Of a DNA stretch of 64,000 bases, positions 26,801-39,800 are shown piece by piece. The position numbers were made by a program, and so were the translations under genes. Source of the DNA: Gordionus sp. m RMFG-2023 (lineage: Eukaryota; Nematomorpha; Gordioida; Chordodea; Parachordodidae); assembly GCF_954871325.1 (NCBI RefSeq), contig NC_088779.1:6388846-6452845 (forward strand), written 5' to 3'. The notes under the pieces were generated by a model. The model saw only the letters and a program-made list of their open reading frames with translations. It searched no databases and had not been told where the DNA came from. Every line of letters starts with the position of its first letter. Position 1 is the first letter of the stretch.

Positions 26801-29800
26801 CAGCTGGAGACCAGAAAAAAAAATTACTTATTAAAATTAGTTAAAATAACAGAAACATCAATTTTTTAAAAAATTTATTTTATAATAAATTTAAAATTTT
26901 TTTACGAAAAATGGAAGACTCTTAAATATAACAAAAATGATTCCACGAAAAAATGATCAAAATTTTTTTTAAAATTTTTTTTTGAATAAAAAAACAATTG
27001 TTTTAAATATGAAATCTTTTTAAATAGGATATCTTTTTAAATAGGAAATCTTTTATAAACAAAAATCGTAAATTACATATTATATTTAACATATAATTTA
27101 AAATTAATAAAATGAAAGTTTAAAATAAAAAAATAAATATTTTAAAATTAAAAAAAGGAAGCTTCAACCCTGGAACCCTAAATTTTAAAAAGGGTTTGGG
27201 TTAAGCGAAATATCAAGGTTTCAGAGTTCTCGTCCCTGGTTTTGGGATCCATTAATTGTTTGTACTATTCAAGAATTTTGTCCCGAGATTTTTTATTTAG
27301 CCTTTTAGCCGAAATTTACGCTTATTCGGATTCATTTAAATCTTTATACGAATTATCAATTTAAAATTATTCCATTAAAAAAATAGGAGTTTTATCGAGA
27401 CGTATACGCTGAAATGGAAAAATCGGGACTAATTGCCAGAATGGTTACTTGCAAAAATTTTGACGCCCATTTAAGGGGAAACGTTTACGTGCAATATGAA
27501 GAGTAAATATCTAAAAAATTTTTAAAAATAATGTTTTAATTACTTCTAGAAGACGTATAACTTTAAACTACAGTGTTGTCAAAATAAATATATGTAACTT
27601 ATTGCTCATGACTAGTTAATTTTTTTTTTAGACAAAATGTATCTCTAATTAATTAAGTATTTATTCTTAAATTACAAGCTACTCAGTTGCTTTGAGGTAA
27701 AATGTAACCCTAACCTATAATAGTAACGATGAATAATTTTAGCAACATTAGCTAGCAGGAGATCAAGAAAGGGGGTTTGCCCGAGCTCCCTAAAAAATTT
27801 TTTTAAAGATTTATAATTGAGTTTTTTTGGCCTCCCAGAAGATTAACATTTTTGATTTGAATATTCTTGAATTTTCGAGAATAATCGGCGCTTTTTTAAA
27901 ATGAGTTTTAATAACAACTAATAGTCATGGGGGGGGGTGGATGTACATAAACAAAAATATTTATTGGTATTTCTGTTGACATTGGCATAGTGTCTTACCA
28001 CATATTGCAATACTTTCCATCTTCACTACATTTTATATTATAGAAGGCAGCCTAAGAAATTTATTTGTATTCTATTTGTTATTTCATCAATAATCGTGGG
28101 TACAAAATTGAACGTTTCAAACCACCCCCCCCCCCTGTATTTCAAATGGCATTCTGCAAATTGTTCATTACCGTTTGGCGTTAGAAATCATTTAAAAAAT
28201 GCAAACTGGCTTCTTTTTATTACTTTTTTATTCATTTATTTTGCACGTTCCTCTACGACCATTTAAGAACTCGGGTTTTTTCGCAAGAAAGCCGGCAAAA
28301 CTTAATTCACAGATAAGAATAATATAATGGGGGGGGGGCACTAAAAATCTTTTCCTATTTGTTTAATTATATGTAAATTAAATTAAATTAAATATTATAT
28401 AAAATATATAAAAAGATGACTTATCTTTTAAAAATGAAATATTTATAAATTAATCTTAAAAAGGCAGACGATATTTATAAAACCAATTCTTTTAAAAAAT
28501 TTTGAAACCAAGGCTGCATTTATAGTAAACGTTATCTTCTAACGCAACGTTATTACAGCTGATTCAGTTTTAAAAACTAATTTAAGATAAAGCTACCTAA
28601 AGCTATAATAAAATTTGAAAATCATGTTGCGATGCTTTAAAAATTTGCCAAACAATTATAAAAACAATAGTGAATTCGATAAAAAGGTTAATGATTTTTT
28701 AAAAATATTATATAAAATAATTATATCTATTTTAGCGTTATCTTATTAAATTAGTTTTTAAAACCGAATCAGCTGTCATAACGCTGATTTAAATAACCCA
28801 ACGGTTGAAGATAACGCGTTTACTATAAATGCTGCCCTATACTAATAAAAAAAACTGCCAAAATTAAAAAATATACGGCGAAACGCAAACTCAATATGGG
28901 CTCACTATTACGTCATTTTTTGAATGATAAATTAATATAAATTATGGTAAAATAAGATAAGTTGCAAACATATTGCATGTTTTTTCAAAATAATTATTGT
29001 CAAAAATAAAAGGATCGAATCGGCGGTTGAAGCATTCAAAACTGTAAATGGGAGATGGTACGCCGGCAGAAAATTATCTTGCTATTTTGTTAGTATTCCC
29101 TCTTGGAGATCATCTATTTGTGGTTAACGATACTTACTGATATATTGATTGACATTTTTATTTTTATATTACAACGCCAAAGTGTTTTTTTTTTCAGTCA
29201 TTGTGTTATTTTCCCCTGTTTAATCATTTTTTTTGAGCGCGTTTTTAAAAAATCTAATTTAATCAAAATATTCGAGCATGTTTAGAAAACCTATTCTGGG
29301 AATTTTTAGAAAATTTAATCTTGAAAGTTTGTATTATTTTGCTCATAGACTCAAAATTTAACGGCAAAATTGTTTGAAATTCATAGTGTAAATAAATATT
29401 CTAAACATGCTATAATACATTTCCGGTAATATCTTATTTTTAAATTTAAAAAAGCTCGCTCAAAAAAATGGTTTAAAGTTGTCATAAAATAACACATTGA
29501 CAGAAAAACACATTAACGCTGTTTCCATTTTTACTAATAATATGATTTGTTTTACACACATTTCCATGTATGTTTAAAAACATTCTTATATAGTTATTTT
29601 ACTTGGCTTAATTATTGTAAAAAAGACATTTTGATATAATGTAGAAAAAACTATTATTAAATTTTTTTTAAGACTTATAAAAATTGGGAAATTGGGTTGT
29701 GTTCAAAACTTGTTTCAAAAGTTCTAAAACTTTAGTGAGAAGATACACGTTTAAGTTATTAAATTTTCTTTTTAATGTTAAAGGTTTTAATATTTATGAA

Positions 29801-31902
29801 TATAGTTTTTTATTATGTTTTGGTAGCAAGGTTATAAGAGAGGGATGATGAAAATTTTTAATTTTTTTATAATTTTACTTTTTTAAAATACTTGAAAAAT
29901 TTGTTTAAACTTAATAAAGTAATATAATATATTAATATTTTAATTTTAGTCATCTAAATATTAGAAATTAGAGCATTAAATTGGATTAATTTCTTAATAA
30001 ACTTAAAAAAAAAATTCGAATTTAGGGTTTTTATGTTTAGATTTTTTTAATGATCAATTCGAGATATCAAAATATCAAAACCATTTATCATATTCTATTT
30101 ATATAAATGTTGTATGATACATATCAATTATAAATTTAATCATATAAAGGATTGCATCTAATTCCATCTTCAATGAATTTTGTTGTGTGGGAATAAGAAT
30201 TTGCAAAATCATATATAAAATAACTCTTTAAAATATGCGTAATAGCATAATTTCTATTTTATTAATTGGTTTAGGATAATTTGATCTGTTTTGATTTATA
30301 TAAGAACTTTAATTTCTTTAAAGATGTTTTTCTCAACATGTTTTTTCAAGTAAAAGTTTAAAAAAACTCAACAATTTTTACAACAATTACAACAAGTAAA
30401 ATAACTATATGCCTATGTCTTCGCTAGCAATAAAAATGTGAATATTCGTGCATTTTTAAAAATGTGAATATTCGTGCATTTTTAAAAATGTGAATATTCG
30501 TACATTTTAAAAAATGTGAATATTCGTGCATTTTTAAAAATGTGAATATTCGTACATTTTAAAAAATGTGAATATTCGTACATTTTAAAAAATGTGAATA
30601 TTCGTGCATTTTATTTTCTTAAAATCTGAAAACAATTTAAACAGACATGATTGATAGCAAATATTTACCAATATCTTTTATGCGCATTAATAAAAAGGTT
30701 TTTTTTTTTCAATTACATGCGAAGACGTAGCATACAAAAATGTTTTTAAATAATACATGGAAATAGGTTACAACATTTTTCTTCTTCAAATCTAAGTGCC
30801 TTTCATCATCATAGTTGTGTCCTTTTTCAATAACGAATTAGATTTAATGGAGTATAATAAAAGACACGTTTGAGTAGGTAAATTATATCACTTAGATATT
30901 TTTTTATAAACTAAGTTTTTAATTTGAATTTTAATGTGATATTTTTAACCCGACCTTTTAACGCGTATTATTATGATTGATAATATAAGGAATAGGATAA
31001 GTAGGCGAGTAAAAAATAAAGGACTACGCGCGCGACTATCATTATTTTTGTTATCAGCAAATTTTTCAGCCAAAGGGATACATTTAAATGACTCATTAAA
31101 TTAATTAAAAACATTTAAATGATAAAAACTTGATTTGGACTTTTTGTTCATTATTATGTGTACCGCCATTTTAATTATGCAAATAATGTTAGTCATATTC
31201 ACATGTATGTCATTTTTTATTCTACCCTCAAAAAATGATATAAAGTGAGTTAATTTCAAATGTATTCATTTTAAAGCCCTGTATCCGACCTATTTTTTCG
31301 GGTTCAACCCCTATCCCAAAATATAAAGATTTTTGTCCGACCAATCCGACCCGATAAAGTTTTTAACAATGTGAAAAAAAATGTCTAAGATCAATCCGTT
31401 CCGAAATAAATCGTAAAATCATGATCCGAATCTGACAGAGTTTGAGAAGATTTCCATTTGGTACGCTCAGGGCTCTAATTCATTTTAGCATGACCTTAAG
31501 AATTCAAATGTGATTAATTTTTTTAAAATTTATATATGTTAAGGTCTGTACATGAGGGGTCAATGTCCCAAAGGCAGGACCTGCAATTACATTCATTCCT
31601 TTCCCGAAGTGCATATAAAAAACTCCATATCTCGATTGAATAGTAAGCATTCATCGATTTTCGAAAATCGCCGATCAACAGCTGACCGATCTAACGCCCC
31701 CGATAGACAACCTCATTTGTTAAAACATCGGAAAGAAGCGCGAATGATAAAATTGCATAATAATAATGATGATAATAATTATAAATCTCTCCGCGAAGAT
31801 AATAAAGACAAAAGGATAGAAAAATACAAAAATAGGAAGAAAGAGAAGAAGAGAAAGAAGAAGAGTAAAAAAGAGAAAAAATCCAAGAGAAAAGAAGTAT
31901 AA
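20890..31902 (+). CDS. ZRSR2: ZRSR2-type U2AF35-related splicing factor
   Basis: Ten exons: 20890-20933, 21135-21226, 21270-21366, 22002-22077, 25842-26035, 26141-26188, 26463-26553, 27387-27502, 29013-29122, 31544-31902; 408 codons plus TAA, all GT-AG and in frame. The N-terminal SHKKYKAFIKKLKRQKKR and WLLREKQAIDAFNIKK words match ZRSR2, not U2AF1. Then come a CCCH finger (Cys154, Cys163, Cys171, His175), an atypical RRM with HLRGNVYVQYEE and VNGRWYAGRKLSCYF, a second CCCH finger (Cys289, Cys297, Cys303, His307) and a Lys/Arg-rich tail in place of the usual RS domain (human is 482 residues). Known role: ZRSR2 contacts the 3' splice-site AG, chiefly in U12-type introns, in the nucleus. Odd: the 48-base exon at 26,141 completes finger one, but with seven rather than five residues between its second and third Cys. 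That exon is the least certain. Confidence 0.93.
21661..21838. mobile_element. Family A palindromic MITE, copy 3 (degraded)
   Basis: Preceded by TA. Starts ATGTTGTTAAATGCTCC and ends GATTAAACAATAT next to TA. The words AAATCTTCAGGC and ATATTGAGTTAGCC are retained. Lies in ZRSR2 intron 3. Confidence 0.65.
23532..23748. mobile_element. Family A palindromic MITE, copy 4 (best preserved)
   Basis: Flanked by TA on both sides. Terminal arms of about 50 bases: the left begins GTCCTGTTAAATGGCTCG, the right, read inward, begins GTGTTGTTAAACGGGTCG; both continue TTTTGAGCCGATTTTTAAAA then ACGGCTAACTCAATA. Each arm has its own small hairpin (GGCTC..GAGCC). 217 bases, no coding capacity. TA duplication suggests Tc1/mariner-type mobilisation; this is inference from the target site only. 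Confidence 0.88.
25436..25553. mobile_element. CCCTGCATTCA palindromic element, copy 2
   Basis: Ends CCCTGCATTCACG and TATGAATGCAGGG, each flanked by TAA. A 3-base TWA duplication is typical of PIF/Harbinger elements. The inner arms contain CGAATTCG words on both sides and GTATAC around the centre. 118 bases, no coding capacity. Confidence 0.7.
26700..26815. mobile_element. Family A palindromic MITE, copy 5 (fragment)
   Basis: The left half only: TA then GTGTCGTTTAAACGGCTCG and GGCCTCGAGG further in. The right arm is not recognisable. Lies in ZRSR2 intron 7. Confidence 0.6.
27503..29012 (+). other. ZRSR2: ZRSR2 intron 8 (1.5 kb)
   Basis: AT-rich with G and C runs at about 27,929, 28,121 and 28,330, and a 331-bp inverted-repeat element at 28,509-28,839. 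No exon seen; the phase-2 junction (GA|G) across it restores Glu in the RRM. Confidence 0.7.
28509..28839. mobile_element. Long-armed inverted-repeat MITE
   Basis: Arms of about 85-100 bases. The left arm carries GCATTTATAGTAAACG, TTACAGCTGATTCAGTT and TTAAAAACTAATTTAA. The right arm, read inward, carries GCATTTATAGTAAACG, TGACAGCTGATTCGGTT and TTAAAAACTAATTTAA. The outer bases read AAGGC on the left and AGGGC on the right. No clear target duplication. The short AT-rich core is non-coding. Confidence 0.8.
30438..30619. repeat. 26-bp satellite, seven units
   Basis: Seven units with a constant 26-base period (unit starts at 30438, 30464, 30490, 30516, 30542, 30568, 30594). Each reads GTGAATATTCGTGCATTTTT or the variant with GTACAT, and is centred on the palindrome GAATATTC. 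GTGC and GTAC variants alternate irregularly. There are no spacers, so this is not a CRISPR-type array. Confidence 0.95.
31272..31477. mobile_element. hAT-like MITE with exact 8-bp duplication
   Basis: Ends TAAAGCCCTG and CAGGGCTCTA, directly flanked on both sides by ATTCATTT, an exact 8-base target duplication (31,264-31,271 and 31,478-31,485). The core has recurring GC words (ATCCGACC, TCCGACCC, GATCCGAATC) in AT-rich spacers. 206 bases, no coding capacity. An 8-base duplication with short ends of this type is the hAT pattern. Confidence 0.85.
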
Positions 31903-32217
31903 AAAAGAAAGAATGGATGATAGACTAATGTTGGAAAATACAAATTGACTGATAATATCTTTATTATGATTTATCATATAGTGCTTAGTCTAATGATTAT
32001 TGCTAGTCACAAATGCTCAATTTATTCATCCATGAACATGGATAAACATTGCCATTTTTTCACAACGGGCTGAAACTCAGGATCAGGGAAATAAATATCC
32101 TTGAAAATCTTTCTAATTTAACTTTAAAATAATACACTTATTTATAATTTATAACCGACTGTGTTATATCATATTACTATGTTTATGTATTTGCCTAATG
32201 TTAATGTATTTTATAAT

Positions 32218-32223
32218 AATAAA
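32218..32223 (+). terminator. ZRSR2: Candidate poly(A) signal of ZRSR2
   Basis: AATAAA 316 bases after the ZRSR2 stop. Weak support, because this hexamer is common in such AT-rich sequence. Confidence 0.25.
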
Positions 32224-33200
32224 ATTCTTTTTGATCGGTACATAATTTTTACATGTAGTAACTTAAAAAATATCCGAATTTAAAAAAATCAATATTATTT
32301 TACGGATCGGGTAACTAGCTTCCGGGTTGGAGTAATTTTCAAAAAAATATATTCAAATATAAATCCAAATACGTTTAAAAAAAATGTATTATACATATAC
32401 GATATACTTGAATTTGAATTGATAGATAAATCATAAAAGCATGTTCTCTTTTTCTAAAAAGTCAATCATTAAGTTATATTTATTCAACGCATAAGGGGAT
32501 TTTATTAAGTTTTTATAGAAATATATATTTTTAAATATTTAAAATTAAAATCTTTCGTACCATTAGTTAGACATAGAAAAAAACCTGATTCTGACATGAT
32601 CAGGAGAAAGGGGGAAATAGAGGATCTAAATAAAATTATAAGCACATTTCATAAAGTTCTAGAAATAAGTGGCGTTATTGGCTCTGACCATTTGGGGTTG
32701 CTTAAAAGCAGTGTCTTTGACACCCTGACATCACACATGCATTCACGATTTTACCCTTTGCCTCTTTGAAAAATTTTACCGACTACCTGCAATTTTTATC
32801 CTCACCAACCTGAAATTTTCTACTCCCCCCCCCCCATCAAAAATTAAATTGAATCACTTCCTCATTGAAATACACACTGTAAACTATAAATAAATATTAC
32901 TGGTATACCAGAAAGATAATATATAAATCAAAAAATTTTTTTGGGCCATACCGAACAATAACAATTTATATATAGAATATCAAGCAAGGCATCAATCACT
33001 AATCTTTTATTTTTTTAAAATTTTAATAGGCCAGCCGGGAATTCAAATTTTGATATATATTCCTTTTTAAATTCAAGCGAATATATTGGTTCATACTATC
33101 TGAAAATAAATTACATTATACCTGATTTCATTGTATTTTAAGAGTGGTGGCTTTAACTAAAATGCTAAAATTTATAAATATAATAGTAAATTCACAGAAA

Positions 33201-33290
33201 AATAAACAATTTATTTATAAACCATCTACAAACACACGATGCAGATATAAACAATTTATTTATGATCCATCATCAAACACAACTGATTTA
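33201..33290. repeat. 44-bp tandem duplication
   Basis: Two adjacent segments share ATAAACAATTTATTTAT, then CCATC and CAAACACA, offset by 44 bases with several mismatches. This is an old local duplication. Confidence 0.7.
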
Positions 33291-35590
33291 TAAAACGATT
33301 GCTTTAAAAATAAAAACCCATAGTAGAAAGATATAATAACCTTAATTGACATTGGGAAAAAATTAGATATAAATATTAAAATGTAATGGCCAAAAAATTT
33401 TACTGCAGTTAAAGCCGTTCTCTTCTATTAATAATATAATTTTAAAAAAATGCTCATTGAAAATTCAGAAAGGTTTGAATACAAAAAAATTATAACGGGC
33501 TGGCCCTGGCAAAAAATTTAAAAATTTTTAATGAAAGAAGTGGGCAGGACTTTACAGACTTAATATTTTTTTAAACATATTTTAAATTTTATATATCTGT
33601 AGGAAAGTTAAAATATACTGCAAAATAAGGAGTTATAATGATAATAGCATCATAAAAATAGACGACTATAAGTACTTGGATGCTTAACAACCAATATATC
33701 AAAGATAATTTTTACTAAATATACAAATAATTATAAAAAAAATTAAAAAAACATATAGGAAAAATGGATCAGAATCACTAATATATTAAATAAATTGACT
33801 ACATAGTAAAAAAAATCAAAATAACCCCCTTATGTGAAAAGGAGATTTAAATTTAGACTTGCTCAGTTGCTAATATTAAATAAGGGCTGCTGAGCAATTA
33901 TCTACTCCACACCCCCCCCCCCCCCTTCACGCCTAAAATTTTTTTTTAATTAAGAGTTAGACAAAACAAAATGGAAAGTCCTAATAAATTGATTAAATAA
34001 TTTAAAGATTCATGAAATTAATATCTTTATACCTTTCTTATAAATGCTTATTTCTTATGTAATTATTAAATCCTTGTTTTTATTAAATTTGAAGTGTCAT
34101 AAAAAATAGTTAGTTTAAAATTAGCAGATAGTTAAACCAAGTGTTTTAAATTGTGATTTATATTGATAATTCAGGAATTTGTGTGCATTACATTCACTAA
34201 TCTACTCAAAATGAGTCAGAGGATGATTAAACTAAAATATTTAAGCCATGAATTTTATTGAAATTTTGTCTAAAAGTGATTTCAGGAATTTCTATGTATT
34301 AAAACATTTCATTATTCTCAGAAATGGACATTTAGCTATTAACATTTGAGGATTTAGATGAATAAGTTCGAAATATTAATGATATAAAATCACAGTGCTC
34401 CAGTTGAAATTTATGGGGTTAGGATTAAATTAAATAATGTCACAAAATATTTAACAATATAAAATGAGTTCATTTTTATCTATTCTAGATTGTTATTTAA
34501 CCCAGATTTTATCAAGGGCTAATAACAAATAAAAATTATAATTTTACACAATATCAATGCGCGTTTTTATTTATTTATTTATCAAATAAAATAAACAAAA
34601 TTAAAAATGGCGGATTTTAATAAAAATATTTTTTCAAAATGTCCATTATATTTTAATAAAATGATTTATTCCATCCTCACTATTGATTAACGTCTCAAAT
34701 TTTTCTAATTAATCATAGGTTGTCAATTATATCCTAATACATCAATTCTATTCTCAGCATCAATCAACCAAATAATTTAACAATTCTTTTACAAACGGTG
34801 ACGATGAATGACAAGAGTTAGTTAGCTGCCATTCAAAAGTCTTGTTTTAATACAAATCAAGTAAAAAACATTTAGAAATATCAATAAAATATAATTTATG
34901 ATAGATATGTTTAGTAGATAAAGTTATCTTACATGATTGATACCTTGGATGATATAATATTTTTATAAGTAATATTGAGGCTATATTGTAAATTCCACTT
35001 AAGAATATTCAATTATTTAACTTATAGCCTTTATACAATATAAGAAATATAAAACAGGAATATTATTCTTAAAGATTTTTAGATGCGAAAAATATAAGCT
35101 GAAAATATAAAATATTTTCTAGCACATATGTTATCCATATATCAAGGTGCTATAGATGGATTGAAGTTCAGTTTAATTTTTAAGAAGCTCTTATAAATTA
35201 TCTTTAACTGGTTATTTAGACCATTTTAACAGATTATAAACAAGCTTTTGCACCTAACTTTTCAACATCTTTAGAACGGCCTTTGATAATATATTGATAT
35301 CTAATTCATTCCTTTTTTTTCTTCAAAATATTTGGCTACCATTTTTTTTAACGGGTTAACGACAAAGCGCCTTAAAAATTTAAATTAATAAACAAAAACA
35401 TTTATTTGCTTCAATTCAATTGGGATTATGCACTTTTTTTGACCAATCAAAATAATGTATTTTTATAAAAATTTCGCACTTCCTGTAAATTTTATTTGAG
35501 GAACTTGAACAAGATTTATTGGATGGGCATGGGGCCTTTGGGGCGGAAACTAACATTTTTAATTTTTTTTACATTGGTTCTAAATAGAAC

Positions 35591-35999
35591 CAGAGACCTT
35601 CATGGGCCGTAGGCCCATACCCGGCCCATGGGCCCCACGGGTCTAATATTATATTTTCTCTGAGTAGGTCCTGAATTAAAAAATTTTTTTTAATGGGCTG
35701 GACTTGGGCCTAAAATTATTAAATTTAGATTATTCAAAACAGTTGCTAATTTAAAGAAATATTGCCTTTTCTTCTTCTAATAATAATAAATTTTCAGTAT
35801 TGTAAACAAAATAAAATGATTGCCTAAATATATTTAAATATTGTTCATTTTCATTAAATAAAAAAAAAAAAATTTTTGGATATGGGCTTTGGCCGGGTTT
35901 GGGAAATTTTTTTGAAACTTATCATGGGCTTGGGAAATTTTTTTACTGCGGGCCTGGGCCAGGTTTGGTCAAAAAATTAAGGCCCCATGAAGGTCTCTG
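35591..35999. mobile_element. hAT-like element, CAGAGACC ends
   Basis: Ends CAGAGACCTTCATGGG and, read inward from the right, CAGAGACCTTCATGGGG. Flanks AATAGAAC and ATTAGAAA agree at 6 of 8 bases, as an aged 8-base duplication would. The interior repeats GGGCC-type words (GGGCCGTAGGCCC, GGGCTGGAC, GGCCGGGTTTGGG) between A/T runs. 409 bases, no coding capacity. Confidence 0.75.
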
Positions 36000-36805
36000 A
36001 TTAGAAAAGCCCATCCCTAATGATTGCTAATTTTAGATAGTATCTCTACCTTTTTTAATTTTTAAAAACTTGCCCACAATTTGGAATTATCTTTTAGCAA
36101 CTTTGACTATTTTTTTATATGAACTGTCATGATGCCTCGCCCTTAATATTTTAAATATTGTCACACCGACCTTGTAAAATAAAATAAAAATTTTCTTTCG
36201 TCCAAAATGTCAATTCATTTATAGAATGAGTATGACAAAGCAAAATTCAAAGTTTAAAAAAAATCTTATCAGCTATCACCAATAAGGAATCATGTTTTTA
36301 GGGGGAATTTGGCCTTTTCTAAGCCACCTAACGACGCTAGTTTTAACGCCTTTTAGACATGACAATAACTATGGGTTGAAATTTGGAGGTATGGCCCATA
36401 AATTTGGGACCTCCCCCTCATTCAAATAATCGGAATTTATGATTTTTTTTTGCATTTCTAAATAAATAATGGTTCCTTATCTAAATTGCTATATCAAGAA
36501 CTTTTAAGAAAAATTAAAAATGCCTCTTATATTATGTATCCTCGAAAATTAACCATAAGATTGATAGTTATGATTTTAAATCAATCGAGTTTTTTCAAAA
36601 AAATGGAGAAGATTTCTCAATTTTTCCAAAGATAACAGGTTTTAAAATAAATTTTCAAAATTGATTTCTCGGTTTAACACGATTTTCGTTGATACAGTAA
36701 ATTTAAACTTGTTAAATTAAGAGCAAATTTATATTTTTTATCTCAAAAGAATTCTTGTACTTGGTGCACAATCTATTTCTATAAAATCAAAAATCCTTCA
36801 AAATT

Positions 36806-39800
36806 ATGAACACCAATCCTCAATATTTTCAAGTTCTAACCCCCGTGGATCAAAAAATATCTATGCCCCAGATGGTAGGGCAACAGGTATGTTTATCATA
36901 TTTTTATAATCTATTAAATTATTTTTTTAAAAAATGAATAGTTTTTTTTAGTTGCCGACATTTTTTTAAAATTCTAAATAATTTTTTTTTTCAAAAAGAT
37001 TACCAACATTTCTGTGCAACAAGAAACCACATCACAAACTAGATTAGACGATCAATCGGGGATCTTTGAATCAAGCAACATAGATAATTCTCATTCTCAA
37101 CCCGTATACATTGAATACCCTACTCATATCGTTTTAGATAGTGGGAATGGATTCGAAACCGGCGCAGGACAGGATACCGGGTTTATGGATACTGGATACG
37201 ACGAACCCGTCACGCCAGAACCGGAAATGGACCCGGAGGAGTTGGAACGGATCACTCCCGCCATATATGCTCATCCCCTTTTTCCGTTGCTCAAGTTGTT
37301 GATGGAAAAATGCGAGATTGTCACGAACGGGGAATGCGAAGAGGATGCCGCAGGAAATATCACGGATAAACCTATAAAAACGGAGTATTACAACTTGAGC
37401 CAAGGGGAGATCAGTCGTGCCCTGAGAGATTTCAAAGATTTCAAGGATTTTAAACGTATCAAGCAGAAAAAGACACGCGAAGCGAGTCACAGTGACGAAG
37501 AAAATTTTGAAGGTAAATTGATGGAATCTAAGAACGTTGAAAAAAGGGAGGCAAGCGAAATGGAATCACAAAAAGATAATCACGAGGTAAACGAAGTGGA
37601 GAAATTGGAATGGATGGATGAGGAAATTATAGCTATAACGAATGACCCTGAGCTCGATGAGATGGTATTTATTAAATATACTTTTATTAATTCTATAAAA
37701 TCATTCGTTTTGAATCTTGGGGGGTTGGAAAAAAAACAATTTTTAGATTTTAAATTTTTTTTGTTTGTCCATAAAACTTGCAGATGATAAAATCCCTCCA
37801 AGTGCTTAGGATCCATCTGGTTGAACTGCAGAAAGTCGAAGAACTTTGCAAGGAGTTCAGCGCTAGGTACATCTCATGTCTCAAAATCAATATCCATTCC
37901 GAATGCATGGTGATAGCTGATTGCGATGTCATCAATGGTGATATCGCAATGAACGGCGGAAATATGATGGGATCTAATAGTGAGAGGAATATATATTTTT
38001 TAATTTCATTGTTTACTTTTGATTTGGATATGAGAAATTTTTATATATTTGGGAATTGCTTTTTTTTTCGTCAATAAATTGATTAAAAAGTCATGGAATA
38101 CGTATTTAACTCATTTTTGTGACATTCTATGTTTATAATTAGGGTCTGAAACGGAAGTTAGAATCCTATGAACCGGGACAAATTTAGGAACCAAAACTTC
38201 CATTTTAAAATTTCCAAAATACCAGGACCTGTTAGGACAAAAACAAATATATTGTTCAAAAAGTTAGGAATCAGGTCCTATACTAAAGAACAAAATCATA
38301 ATTTTTTGAAAATAGATTTTTATAATTTTCCAATAACAATGATTTTTTTTAACTTAAAACATTTTAGTAACCATTTCCTTAAAATATGTAATGTAAATCG
38401 CGTTACTGTCCAACCCTAATGTATACTTAATTAAGAAATCTCATAAATATTTATTCTATTCTTTATTTCATTTGATAGGCATTAAATTTAAATATTGAAC
38501 AGAAAGAATTATTAAAAATATTCTAAAGAAATTAAATTGTAAATATTTCTCATCTTATTTTTTAAAATATAAATTCATTTTATAATTGTGTTATATAATC
38601 AATCAAATAAATGGGAGTATTAAGAAGAAAATATAACATTGATATTTTTCGGGACTAGACCTATAATCAATTGATGATTTTACAGACCTAACAGCAGGAC
38701 TCTAGTTTGGTGCCATAAGTACCGCGACCTTTAATAAGATATTGTGAATAGGAATCAAAACTTTTTTTTTGCTTATTACCAATTTTCATTCAAATAAATA
38801 TAAATGCTAATTCAATTACACGTTCAAACATTTGCGCTGTGTCTTTAGATTTTAACGCAGCCTACGCCGCTTTCAATACTTACCCTAACACCAACAACGA
38901 TTTCATTCCTATAAATATAATGCCCGGAGATGCAAATCCCATGGCTGAAAGTATATGCATTTATAAACATAATATAATATTAATTATAATTACTAGGGCT
39001 CTGCCATCCATAAATTTTTCTCCGATCCAATATTTATATTGATCTTTATTTACCACCTATCTTTGAAAGAATGTCATAAAAAAAATTTTCAATTCAAAAA
39101 AAAACCAACTAAATTTCACGAATGATTAAGCGTATTTTGTTTTTTTATTTTTCATAAGTTAATCGCACATAAAATATGGGGAATGTTTATGGCTAAATGT
39201 AGCCTTGTTAAACGCCTCTATTTGACCAAATTTTTTAAAACAATATATCAAGATTTTAGCTAAAATATTACCTATACCTCGAAATTTAGCCAATAGATGC
39301 CCAAACCTTATAACCATCTGCGGGCAAACTCTAAGCTATTTTTCCTTCTTTTAAATTGGCTAAACTGGCCGTTTACCAATGCCAGCTGAACATGAACTGC
39401 TAGATATCTTAAAATCTTTTCTTGTTGCAGATAATATAACATTATTATTTTAAAATAATTCGATTTTTTAAATTGAATTTTGGTTTCTTTTATTAATTTA
39501 TGTAACAAAAAATAACAATTTAATTATATATACAATAATAATAACCACCAAAATAAATATACATATCGGATCGAGTTTTTTGAAAATATTGGCCAGATCC
39601 GATATTTTTTTAAAAAAACACGATATCGCTCCGATCCGATATTTAATATCGGCACAGCCTTAATAATCACTATAATAATTATTTAATTACTGAGTATAAT
39701 GTTGAGGCACAATCCCCCAAAATATTTTTATATTAATAAAATTAGTGGTGCCCATAGTACTCAACAATAACGAAGACGAGCAACAAACTTCCCTAAACAA

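Larger units (their letters stand above)
29123..31543 (+). other. ZRSR2: ZRSR2 intron 9 (2.4 kb)
   Basis: Holds a 26-bp satellite (30,438-30,619) and a hAT-like element (31,272-31,477) whose end lies 66 bases before the last exon. No exon seen; the G|GT junction restores the CG-LYMRGQC zinc-finger sequence exactly. Confidence 0.75.
31903..36805. other. Intergenic region, ZRSR2 to Prep
   Basis: 4.9 kb without a supported gene. It contains C runs at about 32,826 and 33,912-33,925, a 44-bp duplicated segment near 33,201-33,290, GC-word patches (for example 33,497-33,550) and one hAT-like element at 35,591-35,999. The rest is plain AT-rich DNA. The Prep promoter presumably lies at the right end. 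Confidence 0.6.

Noticed and set aside
30438-30619. Regular short repeat resembling a CRISPR array
   Set aside because: Units are directly adjacent with no unique spacers, and the host is an animal genome.
20890-31902. Identification as U2AF1 (U2AF35) itself
   Set aside because: The N-terminal HKKYKAFIKKLKR block and HLRGNVYVQY are ZRSR-type, and U2AF1 lacks that N-terminal extension.
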